A DNA stretch of 10,038 bases from CAJAUT01 sp043809365 (GCA_043809365.1 JAZDDW010000053.1:1-10038); one strand, 5' to 3'. Shown: positions 1 through 6,478, numbered from the stretch's first letter. Numbers and translations are program-made. The notes: generated by a model from the letters alone, not told the origin.

Positions 1-7
1 ATAGGAC

Positions 8-55
8 ATGGCGGTATCTCCTTTCCTAAACAAGAAGTGATACCGCCATTTTATT
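8..55 (+). terminator. Rho-independent terminator of a gene left of the window
   Basis: ATGGCGGTATC (8-18) pairs perfectly over 11 bases with GATACCGCCAT (39-49). Inside the 20-base loop, 22-25 can pair with 34-37, with one G-T wobble, which lengthens the hairpin. The right arm runs straight into TTTTATT. No T-run follows the hairpin on the opposite strand, so it most likely ends a + strand transcript from a gene that lies left of the window. Confidence 0.7.
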
Positions 56-60
56 AGCAC

Positions 61-614
61 AACACATTACAAATCAGTACTACACATTTCTTCCAGGTGG
101 GACCAGGCGACCGACTACCACACTTTTAGCAAGAGAGCCTAGGGGAAATAGGTGTTAGGGACAAAGTGACAGTAATGCGGTAATTAAAGTTTTTCACGAG
201 ATTTTGAATAACCTCTGGAGGACTATCTGTGGGCGGAGTTCGTATTACCCGCGTACGCAGAGTTTGAAACTTTGGGGGTGTCTGAAAGTCTTGGGCAGTG
301 TTATCGGGTGAAGTTGGAGGAGAGGGGAGACTGTTGTGCCAAGTGCGCCAACTAGCAAGTGATGGGACTGGGGACTCTCTTTGGGAAGAATCAATATCAA
401 TTGAATTGAGCGGATTATTGAGATATTTTGAGTTTTTTGTCCTTTAGCAGTGTGAGATATATAGTGCCAAGAATCTATGGGGTAGCCAACTCTAAATCGC
501 AAATATATTAGTTCTATAGGACTTAATGATTCAGAGCGAGGGGTGTAGGAGATTGAGGTAGTTAGGGAGTATTTGATGTGTTAGCGGTATGGGTGATATT
601 GTGACTAAATTGAG
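61..614. other. Stretch without an intact gene; possible decayed coding remnant
   Basis: No intact gene, tRNA or known RNA is recognisable here. Two overlapping + strand open stretches in different frames read like real protein. The first, 212-355, contains WAEFVLPAYAEFETLGVSES and ends with a CCAKC motif before TAG. The second, 298-447, contains SLWEESISIELSGLLRYF and ends at TAG. Neither has a convincing start, and they could be pieces of one gene broken by frameshifts. The pattern of a short hydrophobic N-terminus, a YRVKLEE strand and a Cys pair faintly recalls the N-terminus of ISL3-type transposases, but this is only a guess. An 85-codon open frame on the - strand (245-502) has no protein-like features. 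Confidence 0.3.
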
Positions 615-620
615 TATAGT
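615..620 (+). promoter_or_regulatory. -10 box of dprA
   Basis: TATAGT lies 8 bases before the ATG at 629 and only 2 bases before the ATG at 623. A start site about 7-9 bases downstream of the box would fall at or next to 629, giving a leaderless message. No good -35 hexamer is visible 16-18 bases upstream. The identical TATAGT hexamer precedes comM. Confidence 0.45.
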
Positions 621-628
621 AGATGAGT

Positions 629-1486
629 ATGGAAAGCGAGTATCGGGAGAGAGAGTCAGACAAGTTCCCACCCCGACTTGTGGCAGTGAAGCCGCCAATC
701 AAGGGATTGTGGGGGAGGGGGAACTGGGATTTGGGAAAAAGTGAAAAGATAGTGGCGATAATGGGATCACGCAAAATGAGTCAGTACGGGAAGCGGGTAC
801 TGGCGGAGATTGTGCCTCGGTTTGTAGAGATGGGGTACGTGACTGTCTCGGGATTTATGTATGGCATTGATATCGAAATGCACAGGTTAACCGTAGAAAA
901 TGGCGGTAAAACGATAGGAGTGTTTGGGTGGGGGATTGAGGCGCCAATTATTCCGGAAAATCAAAGCTTGCACCAAAGAGTATTGGAAAGTGGGGGATTG
1001 TTTTTGTCTGAAATTGAGCCTACAAGACTAGGCAAGCTATGGACCTTCCCACAACGCAACCGGATAGTGGTGGGTCTCTCCGATATGGTCATAGTAGTGG
1101 AGGCTGGGATGAAATCGGGCTCACTAAATTCGGCAGAGTGGGCGAGGAAAATGGACAAACCGATTTACAGCGTACCAGGATCAATTTTTTCCACGGTGTC
1201 TTGGGGGTGCAATTGGTTGTTGGCGGAAGGATGGGCGAAACCGATGACGCTGGATTTTTTTAAGAACTCATTCACTCCCGGAGTGAAGGGCTCCCACACT
1301 CCGGGAGTGTTGAACCCCAGGGAGAGTAATTTGGTTAGCTTGCTGACGTTGGAAGGGCCACAGTCGCTGAATGAACTGGCGCGTAGGAGCGGAGAAACGG
1401 CTGGGGAAGTAGCGGCCATGTTAACTACCCTGTTACTGAAGGGTGAGGTAGAGGAAGAGAGGGGGATTTGGGTGGTAAAGCGATAA
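629..1486 (+). CDS. dprA: DNA-processing protein DprA (Smf)
   Basis: DprA binds incoming single-stranded DNA during natural transformation, protects it and loads RecA. It is cytoplasmic. The 285-residue product has the DprA Rossmann-like fold: a GSR motif at 46-48, the SG-x-x-x-GID signature at 74-81 (SGFMYGID, whereas SGLARGID is usual), FPQRNRI at 140-146, EAGMKSGSL at 158-166 and VPG at 182-184. A short winged helix follows at about 235-285. The N-terminal SAM-like domain of longer homologues is absent, and the protein begins almost directly at the FPPRL segment. I prefer ATG 629 because a TATAGT box sits 8 bases upstream; ATG 623 is the alternative. Residues 215-228 (FTPGVKGSHTPGV) are encoded by two inverted palindromes in the linker between the domains. 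It is the first gene of a cluster with comM and yraN. Confidence 0.93.
   Translation: MESEYRERESDKFPPRLVAVKPPIKGLWGRGNWDLGKSEKIVAIMGSRKMSQYGKRVLAEIVPRFVEMGYVTVSGFMYGIDIEMHRLTVENGGKTIGVFGWGIEAPIIPENQSLHQRVLESGGLFLSEIEPTRLGKLWTFPQRNRIVVGLSDMVIVVEAGMKSGSLNSAEWARKMDKPIYSVPGSIFSTVSWGCNWLLAEGWAKPMTLDFFKNSFTPGVKGSHTPGVLNPRESNLVSLLTLEGPQSLNELARRSGETAGEVAAMLTTLLLKGEVEEERGIWVVKR
1271..1310. repeat. Twin palindromes inside dprA
   Basis: TTCACTCC-C-GGAGTGAA (1271-1287) is a perfect 8+1+8 palindrome. After the short palindrome GGGCTCCC comes ACACTCC-G-GGAGTGT (1296-1310), a perfect 7+1+7 palindrome. The 13-base cores CACTCCCGGAGTG and CACTCCGGGAGTG are reverse complements, so this is an inverted pair. 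It is read in frame as two TPGV peptides between the Rossmann and winged-helix domains of DprA. Confidence 0.85.
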
Positions 1487-1496
1487 ATGTTATAGT
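1468..1496 (+). promoter_or_regulatory. Possible internal promoter of comM
   Basis: TTGGGT (1468-1473), a 17-base spacer and TATAGT (1491-1496) lie over the end of dprA. The -10 box is 6 bases before the comM ATG at 1503, which fits a leaderless start. comM could therefore be transcribed alone as well as from upstream of dprA. Confidence 0.45.
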
Positions 1497-1502
1497 TTGG
1501 CT

Positions 1503-3143
1503 ATGCTGGCAAAAGTATTGTCGGTGGCGACCATCGGACTAGAGGCAAGAGAAGTGGTGGTGGAGGTGGACATCGCGGAGAAAGGATTCCCGGGACTGAC
1601 GATTGTGGGGTTGCCCGATAAATCGATCGCTGAAGCCAAGGAGCGAGTCAAAAAAGCGATCCAGAATAGCGGAGCCAGTTATCCGGATAAGAAAATTATT
1701 GTCAATTTGGCTCCGGCAGATTTACCCAAAGAAGGAGCAAACTATGATTTGCCGATTGCCATTGGGATTATGTTGGCTAACGAAGAATTTGAGTGTCACA
1801 GTGACACGGTGTCACGGGCGTATTTTTACGGGGAACTAGGACTGGACGGGAGTCTCAAACATAGCAAGGGAGTGTTGCTGGCCGCGATGCTCGCCAAAGA
1901 GCGGGGGATCAAAGAACTGTATGTTTCGGTATTGTCGGCGAATGAAGCGGCGGTGGTGGCTGGAGTTAGTGTTTACCCGGTGCGGGAACTTGCGCAACTA
2001 CTACGTCACCTGCGTGCGCAGGCAGACCTGCGAGGACTGTCCTCGCAGGCTGACCCGCCTGCCGGCGAGGCAGGTCAGATTGAGCCACTCAAGACGATAG
2101 AGCTGTTGCCGATCTTGGAGGATTGTGAACCACTCGTGGATTTTGCCGAGATTGCGGGGCAAGAAATGGCCAAGCGGGCAACGACAATTGCGGCCGCTGG
2201 GGGACATAACTTGCTTTTGGTGGGACCACCGGGGGCAGGGAAGACCATGTTGGCCAAGGCACTGCCTTCGATTCTTCCACCACTGTTGCCGGCGGAATCT
2301 CTCGAGGTGACGCGAATTTATTCTGTCTCTGGGTTGGTGGAGGCAGGAGGGGCCCTGATACGTCGGCGCCCATTTCGGGCGCCCCACCATACCACGAGCA
2401 TGATTGGGCTGATTGGAGGGGGAACCAATCCGATGCCAGGAGAAGTCTCTTTGGCACACTTGGGAGTTTTGTTTTTGGACGAGATGCCGGAATTTAGTCG
2501 GTCGGTGCTCGAAGTCCTGCGACAACCTATGGAAGATGGAAGGGTGGCGATTACGCGCGCTTCGGGTAGAGTAGAGTATCCGGCGAGCTTTATGCTGATG
2601 GCCTCGGCCAATCCGTGTCCGTGTGGATATCTCAACCACCCAACCAAAGAATGTCAGTGTGGGGAGCGGAATATTGCGAAATATCGTCGGCGAGTCTCGG
2701 GTCCAATCTTGGATAGGATTGACTTGCATGTGTGGGTAGATCCGGTGGAGGTGGAGAAATTGACTGGAGATACTTTGAGGGTCGGACCCTTAAAGTCAGA
2801 TATTGAAAACTTTAAGGGTCCGACCCTACAAGTCACAGAGAGTTCGAAAGCAATCCGGGAGCGAGTGATAATTGCGAGGGAGAGGCAGAGCAAGAGGTTT
2901 AAGGACTTGAAGGGGATGTATACCAACGGCCAGATGGGAAATAAACAGGTAAAATTGTTTTGTCCACTTGCCCCGGAAGTAAAACAGTTTTTGACGGTGG
3001 CGGTACGGAAGTTTGATCTCTCGGCCAGAGCGTATTTTAAGGTAATTAAGGTGGCCAGAACGATTGCGGATCTGGCAGGAGAGGAACAGATACTGACGGC
3101 GCATGTGGCAGAAGCGGTACAGTATCGGGAAAATGTGTGGTAG
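1503..3143 (+). CDS. comM: ComM/YifB family AAA+ ATPase (Mg-chelatase-like)
   Basis: ComM proteins are hexameric AAA+ helicases that drive branch migration when transformed DNA recombines with the chromosome. The 546-residue product opens with MLAKV, the usual family start. That favours ATG 1503 over the TTG at 1497. The N-terminal ribosomal-S5-like domain spans about 1-165 (FPGLTIVGLPDKS, NLAPADLPKEG). The AAA+ core has Walker A GPPGAGKT at 241-248, Walker B FLDE with the acidic pair at 326-327, and the family cysteine motif ANPCPCG...ECQC (C372, C374, C384, C386). The Mg-chelatase C-terminal domain follows. All expected catalytic motifs are present. Three repeat-derived insertions fall at about residues 97-105 (CHSDTVS), 169-192 and 426-442. 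The gene follows dprA by 16 bases and its end abuts yraN. Confidence 0.95.
   Translation: MLAKVLSVATIGLEAREVVVEVDIAEKGFPGLTIVGLPDKSIAEAKERVKKAIQNSGASYPDKKIIVNLAPADLPKEGANYDLPIAIGIMLANEEFECHSDTVSRAYFYGELGLDGSLKHSKGVLLAAMLAKERGIKELYVSVLSANEAAVVAGVSVYPVRELAQLLRHLRAQADLRGLSSQADPPAGEAGQIEPLKTIELLPILEDCEPLVDFAEIAGQEMAKRATTIAAAGGHNLLLVGPPGAGKTMLAKALPSILPPLLPAESLEVTRIYSVSGLVEAGGALIRRRPFRAPHHTTSMIGLIGGGTNPMPGEVSLAHLGVLFLDEMPEFSRSVLEVLRQPMEDGRVAITRASGRVEYPASFMLMASANPCPCGYLNHPTKECQCGERNIAKYRRRVSGPILDRIDLHVWVDPVEVEKLTGDTLRVGPLKSDIENFKGPTLQVTESSKAIRERVIIARERQSKRFKDLKGMYTNGQMGNKQVKLFCPLAPEVKQFLTVAVRKFDLSARAYFKVIKVARTIADLAGEEQILTAHVAEAVQYRENVW
1793..1815. repeat. GTGTCAC/GTGACAC palindromic unit in comM
   Basis: Three alternating seven-base arms, GTGTCAC-A-GTGACAC-G-GTGTCAC, fill these 23 bases. 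The same arrangement occurs at 8655-8677 in leuS with a single base difference. A related copy lies at 9365-9387. Here it is read in frame as CHSDTVS, between the LANEEFE helix and the YFYGELGLDG strand of the N-terminal domain. Confidence 0.9.
2009..2078. repeat. Cluster of GC-rich palindromes in the comM linker
   Basis: Three hairpins follow each other: CCTGCG-TG-CGCAGG (2009-2022); CCTGCGAGGAC-T-GTCCTCGCAGG (2027-2049), a perfect 11-base stem; and CCTGCC-GGCGA-GGCAGG (2058-2074), with an alternative outer pairing CTGACC/GGTCAG (2050-2055/2073-2078). The last resembles the CCTGCCGGCAGG-type repeats I recall from CPR genomes, which translate to LPAGRQAG-like peptides. It is read here as PPAGEAGQ, in the linker between the N-terminal domain and the AAA+ core. 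Confidence 0.85.
2778..2827. repeat. Long hairpin with GGTCGGACC core in comM
   Basis: AGGGTCGGACCCTTAAAGT (2778-2796) is a perfect 19-base inverted repeat of 2809-2827, with a 12-base loop. Each arm carries the short palindrome GGTCSGACC. A related hairpin with the same core lies in leuS (7959-8012). It is read in frame as RVGPLKSDIENFKGPTLQ, after the PVEVEKLTGDT segment that leads into the C-terminal domain of ComM. Confidence 0.92.
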
Positions 3144-3146
3144 GAG
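3141..3146 (+). promoter_or_regulatory. Shine-Dalgarno site of yraN
   Basis: TAGGAG overlaps the comM stop codon and lies 8 bases before ATG 3155. It decides the start in favour of 3155 over GTG 3137, because it would lie inside the coding region if 3137 were used. Confidence 0.6.
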
Positions 3147-3154
3147 TATTAAGT

Positions 3155-3514
3155 ATGGGGAAGCAGGGGAACAAAATTACAGGGAACAAGGGGGAGGCAT
3201 TGGCGGCGGAGTACTTGCAGGTTAAGGGATATAAGATTTTGCAAAGGAATTATCGTAGTAGGTGGGGGGAGGTGGATATCATTTGTAAACAGCAGAATGT
3301 GGTGGTGTTTGTGGAGGTGAAGACCAAAACAACAGACAAATTTGGGGAACCCTGGGAGATGGTGAACGGCTGGAAGATAGGACAAGTCAAGCGAATGGGA
3401 GAGCTGTGGTGTAGAGAGCATAATTGGGAGGGGGGAGTGCGAGTGGACGTGGTGGGAGTGTGGCTAGAACAGGATGAACCCCGCTTGGAACATTGGGAGA
3501 ATGTAGAGTTGTAA
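3155..3514 (+). CDS. yraN: YraN family (UPF0102) predicted nuclease-fold protein
   Basis: The 119-residue product matches the UPF0102/YraN family, which has a Holliday-junction-resolvase/restriction-endonuclease-like fold. Its biochemical role is not firmly established, but the gene is often found beside comM and dprA. Visible motifs are NKGEALAAEYL at 11-21 with the conserved Glu, GEVDII at 38-43 with the active-site-like Asp41, and VFVEVKT at 51-57 with the E-x-K pair at 54 and 56. I chose ATG 3155 because TAGGAG (3141-3146) lies 8 bases upstream, the one clear Shine-Dalgarno site among the genes here. A GTG at 3137 would add six residues and overlap comM by 7 bases. The gene is probably translated from the dprA-comM transcript. 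Confidence 0.88.
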   Translation: MGKQGNKITGNKGEALAAEYLQVKGYKILQRNYRSRWGEVDIICKQQNVVVFVEVKTKTTDKFGEPWEMVNGWKIGQVKRMGELWCREHNWEGGVRVDVVGVWLEQDEPRLEHWENVEL

Positions 3515-3545
3515 TTTGACAAGAAATGCTGAAAATTTATTTGTC

Positions 3546-4127
3546 TTACTTGTCTTGAATCAATGAGATTAGGGAGATCCAGGGCCGGGGAACGGAAGAG
3601 GAGTAATCTGGGCGGGAGGAGTGGAGAGGAGAACTCAAAAAAGTATCATTGACTTGATCAGAGTGATGAAGTTTGTAAATGAGTTGACCTAGATCATTTT
3701 GGGCGATTGGTTGCATTTTGTATTTACCATGATAAATAGTGCCGGTTGAAGCATAATTTTTGTTGTAATACATGGCGTAACCCACAGAGAGACGGCGCAG
3801 GAGATTGGAGATTCCGGGTTTGGCCCCGCCGAGGTTTTCACCCAGAACGAGGTGAAAACGATCAGGGAGGAGTAGAAAGGCATGGAGGTGGACGGGAGTG
3901 GAGCCAAACTGTGAGGCGTTACGTTTGGCAATCACCGTTTGCGGGGTCAGACGTTTGACCCAGGAGAGAGGGGTTGCATCGGGGAAACGGAGATAGTAGG
4001 AAAGGAGAAGGGTAAAGTTTTGGTAGTCGGCGTCACTACGAAATAATTCGGTGCCAACCTTGGCGTTGTGTTGTAGATGATAGTAGTTCCCGGATGCAAA
4101 ATTGCGGAGCATGAGTTTGCTTGGCAT
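3546..4127 (-). CDS. REP-associated/Y1 (IS200-like) transposase-family protein, HUH motif altered
   Basis: The 193-residue product resembles REP-associated tyrosine transposases, single-strand DNA nucleases that use an HUH metal site and one tyrosine. Matching parts are YYHLQHNAKVGTELFRSDADY at the start, VHLHAFLLLPDRFHLVL at 79-95, and the tyrosine helix RRLSVGYAMYYNKNYASTGTIYHGKYK at about 111-137, with Tyr118 or Tyr120 as the candidate nucleophile. The family motif is normally MPNHxHLL. Here it reads LPDRFHLV, so the first HUH histidine is Arg90 and only His92 remains. The protein may be catalytically impaired or adapted to a host role. The reading frame is full length and intact. No terminal repeats or REP-like hairpins were found at its edges. 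The promoter places the ATG at 4127 in a leaderless position. Confidence 0.82.
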   Translation of the reverse strand: MPSKLMLRNFASGNYYHLQHNAKVGTELFRSDADYQNFTLLLSYYLRFPDATPLSWVKRLTPQTVIAKRNASQFGSTPVHLHAFLLLPDRFHLVLGENLGGAKPGISNLLRRLSVGYAMYYNKNYASTGTIYHGKYKMQPIAQNDLGQLIYKLHHSDQVNDTFLSSPLHSSRPDYSSSVPRPWISLISLIQDK

Positions 4128-4133
4128 GTATTA

Positions 4134-4163
4134 AATATGACATAGGTAACGGAGACTTGTCAA
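4134..4163 (-). promoter_or_regulatory. Promoter of the transposase-like gene
   Basis: Read on the - strand: TTGACA (4163-4158), an 18-base spacer and CATATT (4139-4134), then 6 bases to the ATG at 4127. The consensus -35 box lies in the left arm of the inverted repeat 4157-4191, facing away from the + strand promoter. Confidence 0.6.
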
Positions 4164-4191
4164 TGGTTGGGGCTAATTTTGCTATTGACAA
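4157..4191. repeat. Inverted repeat holding two divergent -35 boxes
   Basis: TTGTCAAT (4157-4164) is an exact inverted copy of ATTGACAA (4184-4191), with 19 bases between. Each arm contains one TTGACA box, and the boxes point in opposite directions. The geometry suits a shared operator or two back-to-back RNA polymerase sites. No T-run follows, so it is not a terminator. Confidence 0.65.
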
Positions 4192-4213
4192 CTGTCATCA
4201 TCATCATCATAAT
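4185..4213 (+). promoter_or_regulatory. Strong promoter of the surface-protein gene with a CAT-repeat spacer
   Basis: TTGACA (4185-4190), exactly 17 bases, then CATAAT (4208-4213). The ATG at 4222 is 8 bases further on, so the message should be leaderless or nearly so. Bases 4196-4210 are five perfect CAT triplets that form most of the spacer and the first half of the -10 box. Copy-number change would alter the spacer by 3 bases at a time. Confidence 0.75.
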
Positions 4214-4221
4214 TTTGTTAT

Positions 4222-5913
4222 ATGGATTTGGAATTGGAAGCGGAAAAGTTGCAAGAAGAACCTGTCGAAATGTCCGCGAGAGTTGGATCGTGGAGCGAAA
4301 AAGCCAAGGCATCAGTTAAATCGGCGCTTGTGACTGCAAAGGTCAAGTTACTGATTGTAGCTGGCTTGGTGGTTTTGGGGGGAGTAGGCGGGATGGTTTA
4401 TTATTTTTTTCCCAGGGAGAAAGCAAGTGTTTTTGAGGTGACTGGTTCACATTTATCTGCCTTGGTTGTCGTGCCGGCTCCTTTGGTCCCGCCGATCAGT
4501 TACGCAAGTATTATGGCGGCCAATACTACATCGGCCCCGATTAATTCTGTCGTTTCAGCAAGTTTATATATCGTTGATTCTACTCCAGCGATAGATTCAA
4601 TAGAGGCCGTGTTATCTTATACCAACTGTACTACTCCAGTGGTATCTCCGGGGGGGTTTTGGGGGATTGAACCGAGGACTATTATTGAACCACAGGTGGG
4701 TAATGGAGTGATCTCTTTTGGCTATGGGATCAAGGAAGGAATGGGATATAGTCAGGGCACTGGGGTGGCGGCGACAATTACCACCGGTCCGATTTCCAGC
4801 GAACCTTGCACTATTGATATTGTTGGTGCAACTTTGACGGATATGTCGATGAATGTTCCAGGGGATGCTCCAATATCATCACAGGCGGGGGGAATAATCT
4901 ATGCTGAAGGAAATGCTCCAAGCCCAACACTGTCATTAACTGGTATTGGACCGTTGCAATTGTCTCTTTCTCCAGCTGATTCGGCTGTCCCTGCTGGTGC
5001 GACTGTTGATCTCAATATCGAGGCGACCGGCATACAACAAACGGGGAAATTTGTAGGAATGATTGCGGCGACATTAAGTTATTCTGATACCTGCGTTACT
5101 CCCATGGTAACTCAAGGCTCTTATTTTGACTCTGCTTACGGCGACGGTGATGCCGTTGCGATCTCTGCACCACAAGTAGGTAATGGGCAAATTTCATTGG
5201 CTTATGGACCTTCTCCAGATGTAATAAATGCGGGAGGGAATGTCGCAACGATTAGCTATAAGTCATATGGGCCCGTGGCCACAATTACCACCGGTCCAAC
5301 TACGGGGCCGTGTAACGTGTCCTTTACCGGTGTTTGGGCGCCCGAATGGGGACATGAGTATTTGGGGAGTCAGTTGGGCGGGGTGAGTAATGCGGTCATC
5401 AATATTGGTGAGGGCCAACCAAGTCCAAGCGCGAGTGTAGAACCTAGCCCGAGTCCAAGTGCAAGTGTGGCACCTGATCGAAATAATGCTCCTAGTGTGA
5501 CACCAAGCCCGAGACCCAGTGCGAGTGTGGCACCAAGTGTAGCACCAAGTGTAGCGCCGAGCCCAAGCGCCCAAGCCAGCGTAGCGCCGAGTGTGGCACC
5601 AAGTGTAGCACCAAGTGTCGCGCCGAGCCCAAGTCCAAACTCTCAAGCGTATGTGGCACCAAGTGTAGCACCAAGTGTCTTGCCGAGCCCAAGCGCGGCA
5701 TCACTGGCGAGCATTGTGGAGAGTATCAGAGCGATATTCCAACCAAGTGTAGTACCGAACCCAAGCGCCCAAGCAAGTGTGATGACAAGTCCCAACCCAG
5801 AGGCTCAAGTCATAGTTAACTTGGTAGAGGTTCCTCGTTTCCCCGAATATTGTTCTGGGAGCGGGGTAATTAACTGGTTATTGAGATTATTGTTCCCGAA
5901 TGCCTGCAAATGA
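4222..5913 (+). CDS. Membrane-anchored surface protein with two beta-rich repeats and a Pro/Ser/Ala stalk
   Basis: No specific family is recognised. Residues 1-40 are charged and probably cytoplasmic. A single hydrophobic segment at 41-63 (KLLIVAGLVVLGGVGGMVYYFF) should anchor the protein, with the remainder outside. Two related domains follow, at about 107-230 and 244-398. Both contain a LSYxxC-type strand, PQVGNGxIS and ATITTGP, and each has two cysteines (136/196 and 291/364) that could form a disulfide. The pattern resembles cohesin-like or other immunoglobulin-like sandwiches, tentatively. Residues 400-520 form a low-complexity stalk of PSPSAS and VAPSVAPS units. The C-terminus (537-563) is compact, has cysteines at 544 and 562, and includes a short hydrophobic helix, INWLLRLLF. 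Base composition is less G-skewed than the neighbours, hinting at a different history. A role in adhesion or host contact is inference. Confidence 0.85.
   Translation: MDLELEAEKLQEEPVEMSARVGSWSEKAKASVKSALVTAKVKLLIVAGLVVLGGVGGMVYYFFPREKASVFEVTGSHLSALVVVPAPLVPPISYASIMAANTTSAPINSVVSASLYIVDSTPAIDSIEAVLSYTNCTTPVVSPGGFWGIEPRTIIEPQVGNGVISFGYGIKEGMGYSQGTGVAATITTGPISSEPCTIDIVGATLTDMSMNVPGDAPISSQAGGIIYAEGNAPSPTLSLTGIGPLQLSLSPADSAVPAGATVDLNIEATGIQQTGKFVGMIAATLSYSDTCVTPMVTQGSYFDSAYGDGDAVAISAPQVGNGQISLAYGPSPDVINAGGNVATISYKSYGPVATITTGPTTGPCNVSFTGVWAPEWGHEYLGSQLGGVSNAVINIGEGQPSPSASVEPSPSPSASVAPDRNNAPSVTPSPRPSASVAPSVAPSVAPSPSAQASVAPSVAPSVAPSVAPSPSPNSQAYVAPSVAPSVLPSPSAASLASIVESIRAIFQPSVVPNPSAQASVMTSPNPEAQVIVNLVEVPRFPEYCSGSGVINWLLRLLFPNACK
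5422..5782 (+). repeat. Tandem Pro/Ser/Ala-coding repeats
   Basis: Degenerate 12-base units of the form GCACCAAGTGTA, mixed with AGCCCAAGTCCA-like units, encode VAPS and PSPS. They are most regular from 5515 to 5700. Near-identical neighbouring units should allow slippage or recombination to change stalk length in frame. Confidence 0.85.
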
Positions 5914-5937
5914 AATAGGTAAAAGACTCCGGATGAT

Positions 5938-6471
5938 CTAATGGTCTGTTTCTTTGTCGATTGTCGCTTGTAGCTCGTTGGCACTACGATAGAGGCTTTT
6001 GAGATCGGTGTAGAGAGTCTGGAGGTTGGCGCGGACAGAGGTAACTTTTTCCTGGGGAATGGTAAGAGAGAGCGAATCGAGGGCAGAAAGGAGAGTCCTT
6101 TTTAAGTTGAGCGAAAGGAAAAGAAGCATGTCGGACTCTTCGTTTTGTAGGTGTTTGTGGAGTTGACGATTGAGTTCCTTGGTTTCGAGGGCAGTTTCGT
6201 ATTGATGGCCAAGGAGAATGGAAAGGGGGGTGATCATGATTAGGGCGACTAATTGGAATAAATGGGCGAGATCGGAAAGGTCGGTGCCAGGAAAAAAGAG
6301 AAAAAATATGATAAAAACTCCCGTAAGAACCAAAGTTACCTCGATTGTGTAGAGCATAGAAACAGCAAAAAGGAGAAAGTAGCAGAGGAAGAAAAGGGGT
6401 GAGGTAAGGGCACCGGTCATGCTGACGAGCAAGAGGGTCAGGCTGGTTAAAATAATAATACGGGCAGTCAT
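5938..6471 (-). CDS. Small four-helix membrane protein with a helical cytoplasmic tail
   Basis: I do not recognise a family for this 177-residue product. Four hydrophobic segments fall at about 5-22, 26-43, 45-60 and 71-88. An acidic loop (PGTDLSD) lies between the third and fourth. The second half, about 90-177, is hydrophilic and strongly helical (ALETKELNRQLHKHLQNEESD, then heptad-like leucines through SLNLKRTLLSALDSL). This arrangement recalls a sensor protein cut before its catalytic part. No kinase ATP-binding domain is present and no H-box is evident, so calling it a kinase would be unsupported. It converges on the surface-protein gene, with 24 bases between the stops, and diverges from leuS. 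TATACT lies 7 bases before the ATG. Confidence 0.72.
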   Translation of the reverse strand: MTARIIILTSLTLLLVSMTGALTSPLFFLCYFLLFAVSMLYTIEVTLVLTGVFIIFFLFFPGTDLSDLAHLFQLVALIMITPLSILLGHQYETALETKELNRQLHKHLQNEESDMLLFLSLNLKRTLLSALDSLSLTIPQEKVTSVRANLQTLYTDLKSLYRSANELQATIDKETDH

Positions 6472-6478
6472 TGGGAAA

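Noticed and set aside
86..140. Possible tRNA or structured RNA near the window start
   Set aside because: I tried to fold both strands as a tRNA and found neither a T-arm consensus nor a matched acceptor stem.
245..502. 85-codon - strand open frame before dprA
   Set aside because: No start signal or protein-like pattern. The + strand frames in the same place look more like coding remnants.
1793..1815. CRISPR array
   Set aside because: The repeat copies are kilobases apart in separate genes, not regularly spaced with unique spacers.
2001..2729. Long - strand open frame of 242 codons
   Set aside because: It lies entirely within comM, whose Walker and Cys motifs are unambiguous. The - strand product is low-complexity and rich in Arg, Trp and Pro, without a fold.
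2778..2827. Intragenic Rho-independent terminator
   Set aside because: The stem is strong, but no T-run follows it on either strand, and it sits in the middle of an intact gene. The same applies to 7959-8012.
3519..3554. GACAAG/CTTGTC inverted repeat between yraN and the transposase-like gene
   Set aside because: Only six bases pair, the interval is long and there is no T-run. It is too weak to call a terminator or an element end.
5263..5646. - strand frame with CYTWCHTR-like repeats
   Set aside because: It is the reverse of the Pro/Ser/Ala stalk coding repeats in the surface protein, so the repeats are a by-product.
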